DNA of 64,000 nt from Gracilaria gracilis (taxonomy: Eukaryota; Rhodophyta; Florideophyceae; Gracilariales; Gracilariaceae): contig JARGSG010000254.1 in assembly GCA_030374805.1 (NCBI GenBank), forward strand, positions 140,756 to 204,755. Direction: 5' to 3'. The notes beneath the pieces were generated by a model. That model was given only the letters and a program-made list of their open reading frames with translations, did not search any database and had not been told where the DNA came from. The number at the start of each line of letters is the position of its first letter. Position 1 is the stretch's first letter. Below, piece after piece: positions 1 through 10,540 of this stretch. A program made the translations under genes and the position numbers.

Positions 1-467
1 CCCCACTCCTTTTCCCTTCCGTCTTTTATCGCTTACTACAGCCGCTGCCGCCCCCTGCTCGAGTCCTTCAAGACTGCTCCCGCCACTACCAGCTTGCACC
101 ACTTGTGCCCTCCGCCCTCCAGTCCCTGCTGCCGCCACGCCGGAGGACGTTCCAGAGCTTTCCGTTGCCGCCCTCCCCCGCCGAAAATGTTCGCTCCTGC
201 CGTGGTTGCCGCGCCCGCAGCCGACATATATTGTTATCTTTGCGCCTTTTTTGGCTTCAAGGGGCGCAAACCAATGTTCAAATGAGGGGGCCGCTGATGC
301 AGCGAAGTGAATTAGAAGCAGAAGGGGCTCGGAGGCCTTCGGCAATTGGCCCGGAAATGTTTTACTTAGACTACGTTAACATTGGGCTGTATGGAGTCGA
401 GATCTTCTACCGCGTCGGGCAGTGGCTGTACTTCGAATATATCTAACCAGCTCTTAGCGCAGTGGTT
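1..467. other. No gene recognised
   Basis: C-rich sequence with short proline/alanine-rich frames. No domain, repeat or RNA was recognised here. Confidence 0.4.
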
Positions 468-899
468 CTAGCCCTCGGCATGGATGTAGTTTCCTTTGCA
501 ATACTTGCAAACAAAGCGTAGTTTGCCATTCTTCTTCTTCTTGAACTTCATTTTGTTGATGAGCTTCTGCAAATCCTCCCCCAGTCTCTCCTTGGGTGTC
601 ATTGTAGACACAAGAACACCTCGAGCGATTCGACAGGTCTTCGAGTTTTGCAAATGATTGTCTAACTCGGCAGCATTTCAAAACCCGTTCTCGATCCCGG
701 TGTTGCAATGGAAACACTTTTTGCTTGCATCTTCCGCCATATTTATGTAACGGCCTAGACGAACAGACCCTTTGCAGCTGTCGTCTGTGCATAAACATGC
801 GACAGCTAAAAGGCACTCTTTAATTCGGACCACTTCCACAAAGTGGTTTCCGTGTATGTCATCCCCAACATAAGTCACCTTCTTAACTGAAGGTGCCAA
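468..899 (-). pseudogene. Zinc-finger-like ORF with one in-frame stop
   Basis: One minus-strand frame runs about 144 codons from an ATG at 899 to a stop at 468 and is broken once, by a stop at 678-680. Both halves are in the same frame. Seen in the product: a CxxC pair followed by a histidine and cysteine (CFHC before the stop, then DNHLQNSKTC after it), which would complete a C2HC-type finger across the stop. A second motif, FVCKYCKGNYIH, lies near the C-terminus, and another cysteine pair (CTDDSC) near residue 40. A lysine-rich stretch precedes the second finger. No family was recognised. A DNA-binding or transposon-encoded finger protein is possible but is inference. Confidence 0.4.
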
Positions 900-2182
900 C
901 TGCGTTAGGGATGACGTATCGGAAGGCAGTATATCAACCTCAGTAGGGACGGAGGGGGAGGCGAGCCGCGGTAACGATGCCGGGCACAGTACGAGTTCGT
1001 GTCGCAGTGTTGCGAAGGCCGGAAGCGCAGAAACCAGAACTGACGGGCGCGGCAGAAAATGCAGGCATCAACGAAGCATTAGTACGAGCGGGAGGTGCTT
1101 GTCTGGAACGGCGGGTAGAGGAGGAAATGAAAGGATCGCCCATAGTGAGGAGGCAGAAGCGTGGGAGCGGCGGGGCAGGGGTTGAGACACAAGCACAGGA
1201 CTCGCATTGCCAGGCACCGGAGGCGCGGCAGAAAGAGTAATTCTAATCTCTGCAGTAGGAGGCTCTTCGGTAGCCAGAAGAGGCGAGCCAGAAGCAGGTG
1301 TGGTAGAACTCGGTGCGGCAGGAGACTCTGCATCCCAGCATCATCTAAAGAGCTCAAAACAATTACACGGCGAGTGTGCCTACTGGGAACTTTCTTAGAG
1401 ACCTTTTTCTTCGACCTCATTGCGGCGGACACACCCTGAGTTTTGCGCACACGCTGAGTCTTCTTAAAATCTTTTGGCGAGGCCTGGCAACCGAAACCGG
1501 AACTGAGAGACGCGCAGTTCGATTGCGAGCACCACGTTTTGTAGAATTGTTTCTTCCCTCGTCAGGAATTGTAGACACTTGACGTGAAGGGCCCCCATGG
1601 GGCGTTTGCTCGATATTGTCAATCTGGCGTCGGGGGGCACGTCGATCTCTTGCGCCTGGTCTTCTGTCCATCTCGTACAAAGTCTGGTGATCACGGATTG
1701 TACGAAGATGGGCTTCCAGAGGCCAAGGATTGTTCGCCCTGGGTCTCTGTTTCGAGACTGTAGAGGGTCACAAATATTTGAAGCCTATCGAAATATTGAA
1801 CGTTATGGGCGAAATGTTTTGAAATAAACTTAAAACCGTGGAATATAGAGCGGTGCAAAGAAAATCCTTCCACGTCTACTACTCGGAAAAATAATAATGT
1901 GAAATATACGTGCCTGTCTTTCTGTCACAGTTTTTCATTCTTTCTTCGGACACAATTTTTTACGAAAGACATGTTTCTGACTAAATATGTAACACCTGTT
2001 TTAAAGCCCATGTATGCAAATAAATATTTTCAAGTTTTTCCTAAATCATTGCTCACTTTACTACTTTTCGAAAAATATAATGACGAATGCCTTTGTCAAA
2101 AGGGAATAATGAACAAAAGTATCTATGCACAGCTAGCAGGACCAAAGATTTGAAAACTTTAAACAAGCTAACCAAACCTCTC
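900..2182. other. No gene recognised; broken low-complexity frames
   Basis: On the minus strand around 1450-1000, basic (KKKVSKKV) and then proline/alanine-rich stretches can be followed by switching frame. They resemble a disordered N-terminal region, but no family was recognised. From 1690 to 2180 the sequence is AT-rich with no convincing ORF. Confidence 0.3.
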
Positions 2183-2704
2183 TTAAACCTTCTGCAGTAT
2201 CATGCTGCCACTCATCAGATCGTTACGATTGCAAAGATCTACAACAAATTCCTTCACCAAGGTTGGTGGAGGCTTCATCACTGGCCATATATGTGAATGA
2301 GCTCCAAATCTCACGACAACTGGCCAAAACAAAAATTTGTCATCTTCATGGTTCTTCAAAAAGAAGTAGTGATATTCTGCTTCACAATTGACGTGCACCA
2401 GCCTTGAAGACTCTTAGAGATGTACGAAACGTGTACAGAACCTGGCACGCGTGCTCAAGGTGTATGGTAGGCAGTCTCCACTACTTCTTATGCTTTCTGG
2501 AAAAATGCGCATCTTCGCCATTGCAACCATCTGGTTTACAATATCGGGATTGACGCCCTGCAAATGAGAAGGAATCCTCACAAGAGAACATTTCTTGGGA
2601 TCCCTTCCACTTTCCTTTCCGAACTCACAACACCCTATGAAATTCGGAAGCTTAGAACTCGGAACAGAACAGCTTTTGTCCAGATTACGTCGCAACTTCC
2701 CCAC
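2183..2704 (-). pseudogene. Unrecognised ORF with one in-frame stop
   Basis: A single minus-strand frame of about 174 codons from 2704 to 2183, interrupted by one stop at 2414-2416. The composition is that of a folded protein: mixed hydrophobic and charged residues and aromatic-rich segments such as YHYFFLKNHEDDKFLFWPVV. The same frame is open on both sides of the stop, so I treat it as one decayed gene. The ATG at 2704 may not be the true start. No domain was recognised and no neighbour suggests a role. Confidence 0.35.
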
Positions 2705-4750
2705 CTTGAATATCCAGTTCGGGCTTCAACGTTGTAGATCCGCCGCGTGTTGGAGCATTTCCAATTGATCCAAACTAGAAACGAATGAATCGTGCTTGCA
2801 GATCAGAGGGAATGTGCTCTGAGCGAAGAAGAAGACTTGACGGGCAAGGCTTTTTTCATAATGAACTGTCTCAATTCGTTTCATCACAAAGGCTTTTGTT
2901 CCATTTCTCCATCTGACACAACTTCCTGTAGTGCTACGTCAAAGGCGGAAAACACCACGAAGACGTCCGAGATCTTCCTCTCTAGGAAAGCAGTCAGCAG
3001 ACAGAGCCTCTCTGGCTATGCACGACAATGTCGGGTTGAAGGCCGAGGCCAAGCCGTCACGACGGGGCGTAGAGAGTTGAACGGAGAACCGGATCTGTAA
3101 CACGTGTGTGAGTGAGTGTATCCTCGGGAGAGGTAGCGAGCCCACAGTAGTGGGGAAAAGGGAAAGGGAATCCGCGAGAGCGGGAAATGGATAGAAAGAA
3201 AAGGAGGAAAAGGCAGAAAGGCTACGGTAAACACCGGGGTTATACCTGTACAGCGTCGAACGCGACACAAGCGGAAAACAGTCCCACAATTGGGTTTTGT
3301 TAGAGGACGCAAGGATGATACAGTACCCATAGGCGACGGAGCCTCTCTCCTAGAAGGAGTGGATAACCCCTGAAGGCGAAGAAGTATAGAGCTAACCCTG
3401 CTTGGGGGAGATTTACTGTGCATGGCGGCGAGGTCGCCGCCATGCTAAGTAGCAAGCTCGCGCCCAAAATAATTAAATAAAATAACTAAATTGGCCCACG
3501 TGCAGTGGTAATTACCCACGCACCGTGGCGACCAGTCCACGTGGCCGTGGCCAACCTCCTGACCCATCCGTATTCTACGTTTCCTTCCCTCTACAGTGGC
3601 TATTACTATTCAAATACTCCTGCCAGGAGCGATCAACCGATACGTCGGAATATGACTAAGTAGTCGGAAACCGCCATCAGAGGGCGTTGCACCACACTTT
3701 TTGCCCCAGACAGATAGCGTGAACATGAATTTTGCGCAGACTGCGACACAATGCACATATTCTGTTTAGTTGTGTGGCCTAACCAGGAATTTGTTGAAGA
3801 CCGATTTCTCAGGTTATCATTTATCCCAGAGAATGGTGTTAGACATAAGGTATCGCAAGATTCTGAACTGCCCGTCTAATGTGTATCAGTTGCATCTCCT
3901 TTACAACGTTTCGGGGAATGAAGTTTGTTTGACTGAGTTTCAAACTTTGGTACTTCGTCAGAAGAACCATTGTTTAACTTCTGCGCACTTTCGTTTCCCT
4001 TCCAGATACCATCATGACTTTTTCTTGCATAGATCAAGGCTAGTACTGCAACACTTGATTCAAGAACAACTGAATGTTTCCCTCACTACTGGAATCTTGT
4101 TTCCAAGCAGTAGCAAAGTTATATCTTTTGCCACTTTCAAACGCATTGAGTAAGAAGAAAACTCAATCAATGTTTCTGCCTGAAAACAATATCGGTCTAA
4201 ATTCACAAATGAAGAAAACCCTTCAAGTGAAAGTGGAAGATACCGTGGCGGTTTTTCGAAAACTCAGCATTGTCGAGCCGAAATTTTCTTATTTATCTAA
4301 AAGCAATCATTCTTTTGTTCTCGTCTCATGAAAGATGGAAAGAGCATCCGTTTGCTTCCGATATATTTGCACAATAGCTGGCCGGAAGGGGGTGACACAT
4401 ACGATGAAGGCCATCCTTTACACTATATTCGAAGCCCTTCTTAGAAAGGTTCAGAATGGGTTCGAGAACATGACACAGGGATTCTTGCAGTATTCTCATC
4501 CTGGAATCTCAAAGGACAGCATTAGAAATAAAAGACATTGTGTCTGCAGAAGAACAGGAGACGTCTTCCAGAGTAGTGGGGAAGTATGCGAAGACTGTGA
4601 GGTCTTCGCGAATGCACTTGGGGCGTAATTCTTCAGAGAAATTGAGGAGTATGAGGTGAAGAAGATAAGCGGTCACCGATGTTTGCTTTAGAGTTGTGGA
4701 AGATTTATTGGTGCATACCTGCAGAAGACATACGAAAGATTAACTGAGAC
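2705..4750. other. No gene recognised
   Basis: Only short ORFs without recognisable domains. One perfect small hairpin lies at 3420-3445 and is listed separately. The stretch 3480-3550 is rich in CACGTG and GTGGCC words. The plus-strand ORF at 3770-4153 shows no known motif. Confidence 0.35.
3420..3445. repeat. Perfect 11-bp stem hairpin, 4-nt loop
   Basis: GCATGGCGGCG at 3420-3430 is followed by AGGT and then by the exact reverse complement at 3435-3445. Its function is unknown. It could be a cruciform, part of a terminator-like structure, or the centre of a decayed inverted repeat. Confidence 0.6.
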
Positions 4751-5557
4751 TTATTGTTCGACTATGCCAAACAATTCTACTATCCGAAGCCCCCATAACC
4801 AATTCCTTAAGCTCTGAGGTAGCGTCTCTTGCGAGTGTTCTCGACATGGGATGGGAGATTGTCGTCGGCGTGTTCTGTGGGATGGGATTGAGGAATGTTT
4901 TTTCGTTGTTAGCCAACTGCCACTGTTTGGAAAGGTTTTCAATCGGTCTCTGGCGTAGAAGGTGACCCTGAACTTACATTCTTCTGGTGAGATGGTTATG
5001 CGTTGGAAACCATCATCGGAGGAGAGTCGCCTGAAGATGTCATTCTTCAGCTCTGTGCACCTCTTTGCACTAGTGATTGTCTCATTGAAACGCTGTTGCG
5101 AGAAGCGAGGGTTGCGGAAAAGACAAATGAGCTCTTCAGGTTGACGGTGTTCAAGGGTAGAAGCCTCAGACGCCAGACAGACAGTGAGATAATCCATGTA
5201 CAGAGCACCAAGTGACTCTTCAGAAAGCGGCGGTTCAGAATCATCACGAACATCTGCGTCGCAGGGCGGCGGGGAAGGAGCCGGAGAGTTCGGAGTTGGT
5301 AATGGGGTACACAAACGCTCTTGTACATTACAAGGCTCCTTGAGTGTTTCCATTGTTCTCACAGTTTCTGAAGAGGCCCGTTTCCGAAATGGCATTGAAG
5401 TCTTCAGAACCTTGCTTTCCCGAATGATATGCTCCCCGTACTGCTTCAGATTTGCGTTGTGACGGTACGGGCAGTGATTCACGTGGTGTTGGAGTGATAA
5501 CAGTGCTCTTGTGACATACGGAGAGCGGCGCGTCTTGTGTCTACAGTGGTAGACCAT
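4751..5557 (-). pseudogene. Plavaka-like transposase, N-terminal fragment (copy C)
   Basis: The frame begins at an ATG at 5557 (MVYHCRH), the position matching the start of copy B at 56642; an upstream in-frame ATG adds 15 residues. The product has a Cys/His finger-like N-terminus (CRH, then HHVNHCPYRH), a proline/serine-rich linker, and a helical segment SLGALYMDYLTVCLASEAST...PEELICLFRNPRFSQQRFNETI. That segment matches the N-terminal region of the intact transposase at 22282-25476 and the fragment at 56642-57262. About 270 codons remain of roughly 1060, and homology ends near 4800. The catalytic region is absent. The leader upstream of the ATG also resembles the one upstream of copy B, so this is a decayed member of the same family. 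I did not find its termini. Confidence 0.7.
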
Positions 5558-6279
5558 GTCGCAGTAGAGAGAGGAGAGATAAGGCGAAAATATGAATTGC
5601 AAAGGGTAAATAACGAGAAGAAGGAGGGAGGAAATCGAGACCGTGAGAAATTGAACAAGATGCTGAGGAAGGGGATGAACTCAAAGTATTTATATTTGAC
5701 TTTGAATCACGTGCTTTTTCGTGTTTGCTTTGAACAGCCTAAACGGGGAATGTTGGTGGTACCTTCCATGGGTGCACTGCCTTGCACGACGTGCGCTGCT
5801 GGTGTAATCTGTGGTCGGATACTTTCCAAGGTTGACACCTGTCCGATCAAGCAAAACCCCGCCTTGGCTCACTGTGCCATTTCGCCGCCGCCTCATTTCA
5901 TCGTCGACGCCACCTCCACCTTTGCCTTCCCGACGACATCGCCACTACTTTCGGCTCCTCATCCCACCCTCTCTATCACCATCTCCAGTGGCGCCCCACC
6001 ACCGTTACCGCCATTGTCACCATCGACACCGCCCACCATCGTCAGCCCGGCGCCTCCCACCACTACCGTTCCCGCCACTCGCCCTAGGATCTCTCACCGC
6101 CATCGTCATCTCCATACGGATTCGCCACAGCTGTCGCCTTTGTTTTCTAACCATCTTTGCCGCCACCCTTGCCCTCCCAACATCGTCGTTAGTGCCAAAA
6201 TTGGTGGCGTCGAAAGCGCGCGTTTCAGCGCCTCGAACACATACATTTCCTCATTGGTAAGGCATGCAAACCTTGTAAG
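5558..6279. other. Conserved transposase leader, then low-complexity C-rich DNA
   Basis: The minus-strand sequence from about 5780 to 5558 is similar to 56480-56641, including AAGCACGTGATT followed by CTCAAAT/GTCAAAT words and a pyrimidine-rich leader up to the transposase ATG. This looks like a promoter and 5' UTR shared by both transposase fragments. From 5870 to 6200 the DNA is a CCACC/CCGCC-rich simple-sequence tract that gives proline/serine ORFs, which I do not call genes. Confidence 0.45.
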
Positions 6280-7501
6280 TTACCCTTTTAGCAGCTTCAT
6301 ATTAAGGGGCGCCTCTATCTTGGCAAACCACTTGATAAACCGACGGTATACATTGCATAAACATATAAAGGATCGGATCTCCGTTTGGGTCGTGGGTGGC
6401 TTCGCCTCCTGCACGACCCGGATATTCCGCGGAGTAACTTCTAACCTTCCATGGCTGATAATATGATGGAGATACTCTACCTCTTCGGTGAAGAAGACAC
6501 ACTTTCGGAGCTTCAGTGTTACTCCCAATTCCCTCAAAAGGTTCAAGACTTCCTTAACATGGTGAAAGTGTTCTTCTACCGTCCTGGAATAGATCATCGT
6601 TGTAGACCAGAGCGGTTCTTCACTTCTCTTTAGAACGGATTATGTCTAACGCACTCTGAAAGGTAGCTGCGGCATTCCGCAACCCAAGAGGCATACGAAT
6701 AAAACGGAATAACCAAGCGTGGCAAGTAAAGGTCGTTTTGTCCTTGGCTTCTTCCCTGATAGGTACCTGCCATTAACCAAAGCTGGCATCAAGAGTAGTA
6801 AAGATCTTGGCGTAGCCCAACGAATCTATACACTCATCCATTCCAGGTATTGGGTACGATTCTCTGGTGGTCATACTGTTCAGCCTTCTGTAGTCCACAC
6901 AAAACCGCATACGGGTATCATTATTCTTCTCACCAGGACCACAGGTCTGGCCCAGTCCGCATTCGCGGGCTCGATCACTTCTTCGCGGAGCATTCGTTCC
7001 ACTTCATTGAGTTCAACCTCAAGGGCTTTCGGACCTGCATGGTATGGCTGTTGGTAGATGGGCTTCCAGCCTGGCACCATATCAATACGATGTTTTGTAG
7101 CCTATATTTGGACTAGCCGGCCGGACCACATGGGTTCAAATTGCTCAAGGAGACTGAGGATTTGGTTTCAGAGCGCCTGATTCTCCTTACCTATCTGGAC
7201 TTCCTCTCTCCAACTTTTCACGGGGTCCAGTTCCATGGTCTTCTTTCGACCGCTCTTCAAGGTATCAAATTCAGCCTTCAAGGTATCGGCGATCTTCTTT
7301 CTAACAACGGTATTTGTCGATACGCCTTCCGCATATGCGGGGTATGGCGCATTTTTGCCCCCTCCCTCCCTTAAAGGTTGCGACCTCGCCCAGCTCAGTA
7401 GGTGAGATCCTGAAAACCCCTTGACGTGCCGACAAAGCTGTCCCAATAGTGGTATTCTTGGGTAACCTAACATTGTGATTGCTAAAGTTACTCAAGTACA
7501 C
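6280..7501 (-). pseudogene. Ty3/gypsy-type reverse transcriptase relic
   Basis: Three minus-strand pieces in different frames read in order as Ty3/gypsy pol. At 7501-7301 a segment (NHNVRLPKNTTIGTA) resembles the protease-RT linker. At 7080-6880 the RT entry segment reads QQPYHAGP, then VEEVIEPANADWARPVVLV-like residues. At 6597-6280 the RT palm/thumb segment contains HHVKEVLNLLRELGVTLKLRKC and later FICLCNVYRRFIKWFAKI, followed by PLN. These are the typical HL..VF..L...G..L...KC and FLG...YYRRFI..F signatures. The YxDD block lies in unreadable sequence between the pieces. Frameshifts make it non-functional. No LTRs, RNase H or integrase were found. Confidence 0.7.
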
Positions 7502-7721
7502 CTTGAAGAGGTTGGTTAGGGATACTATCGATAATCCCGTTAGCCATCAAGGCGAGGTGTCTTTCTGCTAACCTGGGGTGGTTTCGTAAAAAAAGCAGCC
7601 CGGCTACAGTGCATGAAACAGATACCACCATTTGGGTCATAGCCGAAATTGAAACCGTTTTGGTACGGCGAATCTTGTTCGATACCGTTTCGGTGGGGAT
7701 ATTGTATCATGACTTATACAG

Positions 7722-7772
7722 CCAACCCTTCTTGGTGTGAGAACTACCCAAGATGGCAATACGTCCACCCTG
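7722..7772 (+). pseudogene. Host ORF, upstream part, interrupted by element A
   Basis: Codons read in one frame from about 7725 (TLLGVRTTQDGNTSTL) up to the left end of element A. The codon CTG at 7770-7772 ends on the TG that I read as the target duplication. Joining it to 26021 after removing the element and one TG keeps the frame open into SQQEENKSSSSSAPL. The preceding TGACTTATACAG at 7710-7721 looks like a branch site plus 3' splice site, so this may be an exon start. No protein family was recognised. Confidence 0.45.
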
Positions 7773-7798
7773 CGTCGGTGTTCTCGGAATGCTAGTTT
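7773..7798 (+). repeat. Left terminal inverted repeat of element A
   Basis: CGTCGGTGTTCTCGGAATGC plus TAGTTT matches the reverse complement of 25992-26018, except for one internal base and one extra terminal C on the right. Element B starts with the related CGTCTGTGTTCTGCAAA. Confidence 0.8.
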
Positions 7799-8031
7799 AG
7801 TATGCTAGATCGCTAGTTGTGAAAACAAAAGTCCGAAAAAACTAGCATTTTTGTAGTTGGCAAGGCAAAAAAATTATTTTTGGGAACTACGTTTCGGTTC
7901 AGTGCAGTTCGAACTTCACCTACTGGAGTTGAAGGCTAGTTTGCAGTTTCTCTGCCACCACTCGTAACTTTAAATTCTCCACACTCGTCAAAAACACTCC
8001 AAAAACTTACGAACGAACCACTAGCGCTCCC

Positions 8032-8985
8032 TCATTGCAACCCTGCATTCGGATCCTGAGTCCCAGTTTCCCTAAATGTCAAGTTGCAGAACTCCAACGG
8101 AACACTCTCTCCATTCTCGTACACCCTCGTAGCCCCAAACCGGCTCCCAACCCCTCCCAGCCCCTTCTCCTCCTGCTCCCCCAGTATGCGTTCCGCCGTT
8201 CGCACAGCCGACGCCGCACTACCAAACCCAACTAGTGGCGCCCCACCCGGCAGCTGTCGCGGCACACACACCTCCCCATCCTCGTCCACCAGCACCCTAC
8301 TCTTTCGCCTCTTCTTCAGCCGACTTCCCCCAACCTCCCCTCTATTCCATTCTCCGCTCCTCCCCCTCACACACCCACGTCCACCACGAGAGCCTGGCGT
8401 CACCGGTGACCCTTTCCCTCTTCCCTTCTCCCTCCCAACGCCTCCTTCCCTCACCAGCTCCTTCACCTCCAACAACAATTGGCACGCCTTCTCCACCTGT
8501 CCTACTTGCGCCTCCAACACCTCCACACGACCCCTCAGCCCCATATTCTCCCTTCTCAGCTTCACCATCTCCCTCCCAACGCACTCTACCATCTCACTCA
8601 AATGCCTTCCAGTCCCCACTCCAGCCAACTTCATCCTTTTCCGAATCGTCGAAATCAAATCCATTCGCACCCTAATCTCCGACACACTCAGCACCACCCC
8701 TCCCATCTAACCCACCATCTCAGAAAGCCAGTCGTCCAAATGCTCCTTCAGATCTCCTCCAAGCCTACTCAACCGCTCCTTCATCTACGCCGCAAACCTC
8801 CTCTCCGGTTCTCCATCCCCTCCACCTCCATCACCGCCACCCCCCTCTCCATCCCCATTTCCCTCCTTCTCCCGCATGCAAACCTTGTCCCCACCCTCCT
8901 CCTTCCTTACCGGGGGCATCTCTGGTACCTCCGTCCGGTGAAGCAGAGCCACTAGCTCCTCGTCTTCGACATACCCATTCGACAT
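8032..8985 (-). pseudogene. Coiled-coil accessory protein of element A (coil family)
   Basis: One minus-strand frame from an ATG at 8985 (MSNGYVEDEELV) to 8032, about 317 codons, with two in-frame TAG codons at 8785-8787 and 8707-8709. The product has an acidic/glycine-rich N-terminus, then a long leucine-heptad segment (VGREMVKLRRENMGLRGRVE and following), a basic KKRRKSR patch, and a conserved C-terminus with FGSAASAVRTAERILGEQEE and TGTQDPNAG. The plus-strand gene at 61189-62200 in element B aligns along the whole length, starting at MSNGYVKDEKL. No known family was recognised. In both elements it sits next to the terminus opposite the transposase and points toward that terminus. A subterminal-repeat-binding or capsid-like assembly role is only a guess. 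The opposite-strand proline ORFs are shadows. Confidence 0.7.
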
Positions 8986-9546
8986 CGCAGAAATAAACGG
9001 CGGTTCACGATAAGAGAGATAACAACAGGCGAGATGAACGCAACAGTTGCAGCACTCCTCCCTACTCCGCACACCCGTGGCACTGTCGGCCACACACCCA
9101 CTTGCGCTGCACAACCATTTGTACCCCATTCATCTCTACTCCAATTTCCCGCCATTCCGCACAATTTCCATTTTTCCCTAGAAATCTCCACACTTTCCCC
9201 ACTTCGTTCCATACCATACCCAATTGAAGCCCCCAATGCACCACCTCTCAAGTACCAACGGTACCATAAACTCTTACTCTCTATGCTTTACTTCACTGCA
9301 TACCTTCTCATAAACACACTCTTCCACCCTACCTCCTCTACAGCCCTGCTGCCCATTTCTTTCCGTAACTGAATCATACAAATTCTTTTATCCCCTGGAA
9401 CAATTTTTTCCATAACCAAAACAACAGCCCAGTTGTGTACTTAAATCTTTCCTCACTCCTTGGAATGTAGGCCGCTTTCCTTTCACAGCTACCAGCACCT
9501 CACAGCTTCCAACAGCCCATACCTTCAATCGAACAAACTCATCGCA
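8986..9546. promoter_or_regulatory. Intergenic region between divergent coil and reductase genes
   Basis: C-rich DNA separating the minus-strand coil gene from the plus-strand reductase gene. It should hold the promoters of both. I recognised no specific site. Confidence 0.3.
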
Positions 9547-10377
9547 ATGAGCTCCCATTCATCTTCCCTCCCTTCTACAATCATCCCAGCTGTTGTCGTA
9601 GGTAGAGGCCGTATTGGCACCATGCTTTACAGCAATGGTTCCCCTCAAGACACCTTTCTCTCCATCGAAGACTTCACTTCCGCAGATTGCCTTCCCCAAG
9701 GTCCACTCTTCTTCTGTGGCAGGAACGACCTTCTCGAAAATGTAATTCTATCTTGCCCAGCATCACGAGCAGAAGACTTGGTCTGCATCCAGAATGGTCA
9801 CATTCTTCCCATCCTTTCCCAACACGGAATTGAGCACTGCGCACGAGCCGCTCTTCACATCGCCGTTCCCACTGTCGGTGCCTCCCCACAGGATGGTGTC
9901 ACGCCTCTCTCCCCCAATGGTTTAACCACAGCCGCCGAAAAGTGGGCTCTGGCAATAGCTCAACGCCTCTGGACCGCAGGTCTTACTTGCAGTATCGTCG
10001 ACGAAAACGCCTTTTCCAAGTCTTACTACCAAAAGCCCGTTTGGATCTCTTCCTTCAATCTCGTCGGTTCTTCATTTGGATTCGTTACCATGCATGAAGT
10101 GGCTACCAAGTACAAAACAATTGTCTCAACTATAATGAAGGAGCTTCTAGAGATAGTCACCTTCAACACAGGTCTCTCCTTCAATATCCCTTCTACAGTG
10201 GAATCCCTTCTTGAATACGGCAGCACCCTTACTACCTTCCCAATCTCTTTCTCGGAGTATGAATCCAGAAATTCTTATTTCTATCTCACCTCCGCAGATG
10301 AAAAACTAGCCGGAAGGCAGGACCCTGCCCCTTTCCACACCAACTATGTTAATGTTCTTAGACATGACATTCCCTAG
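9547..10377 (+). CDS. Rossmann-type NAD(P)-dependent reductase, ketopantoate-reductase-like
   Basis: Open frame of 276 codons from the ATG at 9547 (MSSHSSSLP); an in-frame ATG at 9460 would add 29 residues. The N-terminus reads IIPAVVVGRGRIGTML, a beta-strand followed by GxGxxG, typical of NAD(P)-binding Rossmann folds. It is followed by FFCGRNDLLENVILSCPASRAEDLVCIQNG, which resembles the glycine/asparagine-containing segments of ketopantoate reductase (ApbA/PanE) relatives. The C-terminal half is predicted to be helical. The substrate is unknown. The gene is uninterrupted, unlike most of its neighbours, and converges on the dioxygenase gene that ends at 10541. It has no counterpart in element B, so it is cargo or a captured host gene. 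The Rossmann fold is well supported; the exact family is tentative. Confidence 0.6.
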   Translation: MSSHSSSLPSTIIPAVVVGRGRIGTMLYSNGSPQDTFLSIEDFTSADCLPQGPLFFCGRNDLLENVILSCPASRAEDLVCIQNGHILPILSQHGIEHCARAALHIAVPTVGASPQDGVTPLSPNGLTTAAEKWALAIAQRLWTAGLTCSIVDENAFSKSYYQKPVWISSFNLVGSSFGFVTMHEVATKYKTIVSTIMKELLEIVTFNTGLSFNIPSTVESLLEYGSTLTTFPISFSEYESRNSYFYLTSADEKLAGRQDPAPFHTNYVNVLRHDIP

Positions 10378-10540
10378 TAATTAGAACAAATTGTAAACCT
10401 TGTATTCGTTGCAACTACACACACAACCCGTTTTTGTTCTTCAATTCGTTTTAAGTTACCGTTTAAACAGATCACCTGTTCACTTTTTATGTCACATCTC
10501 TATCACAAACACACACAACAGTATAAGTGCTACATTAAAA

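Noticed and set aside
5811-6466. Proline/serine/histidine-rich ORFs
   Set aside because: Product of a CCACC/CCGCC simple-sequence tract without a domain or conserved frame.
8084-8955. Plus-strand proline-rich ORFs over the coil gene
   Set aside because: The minus-strand frame is conserved in element B at the protein level; the plus-strand frames are shadows.
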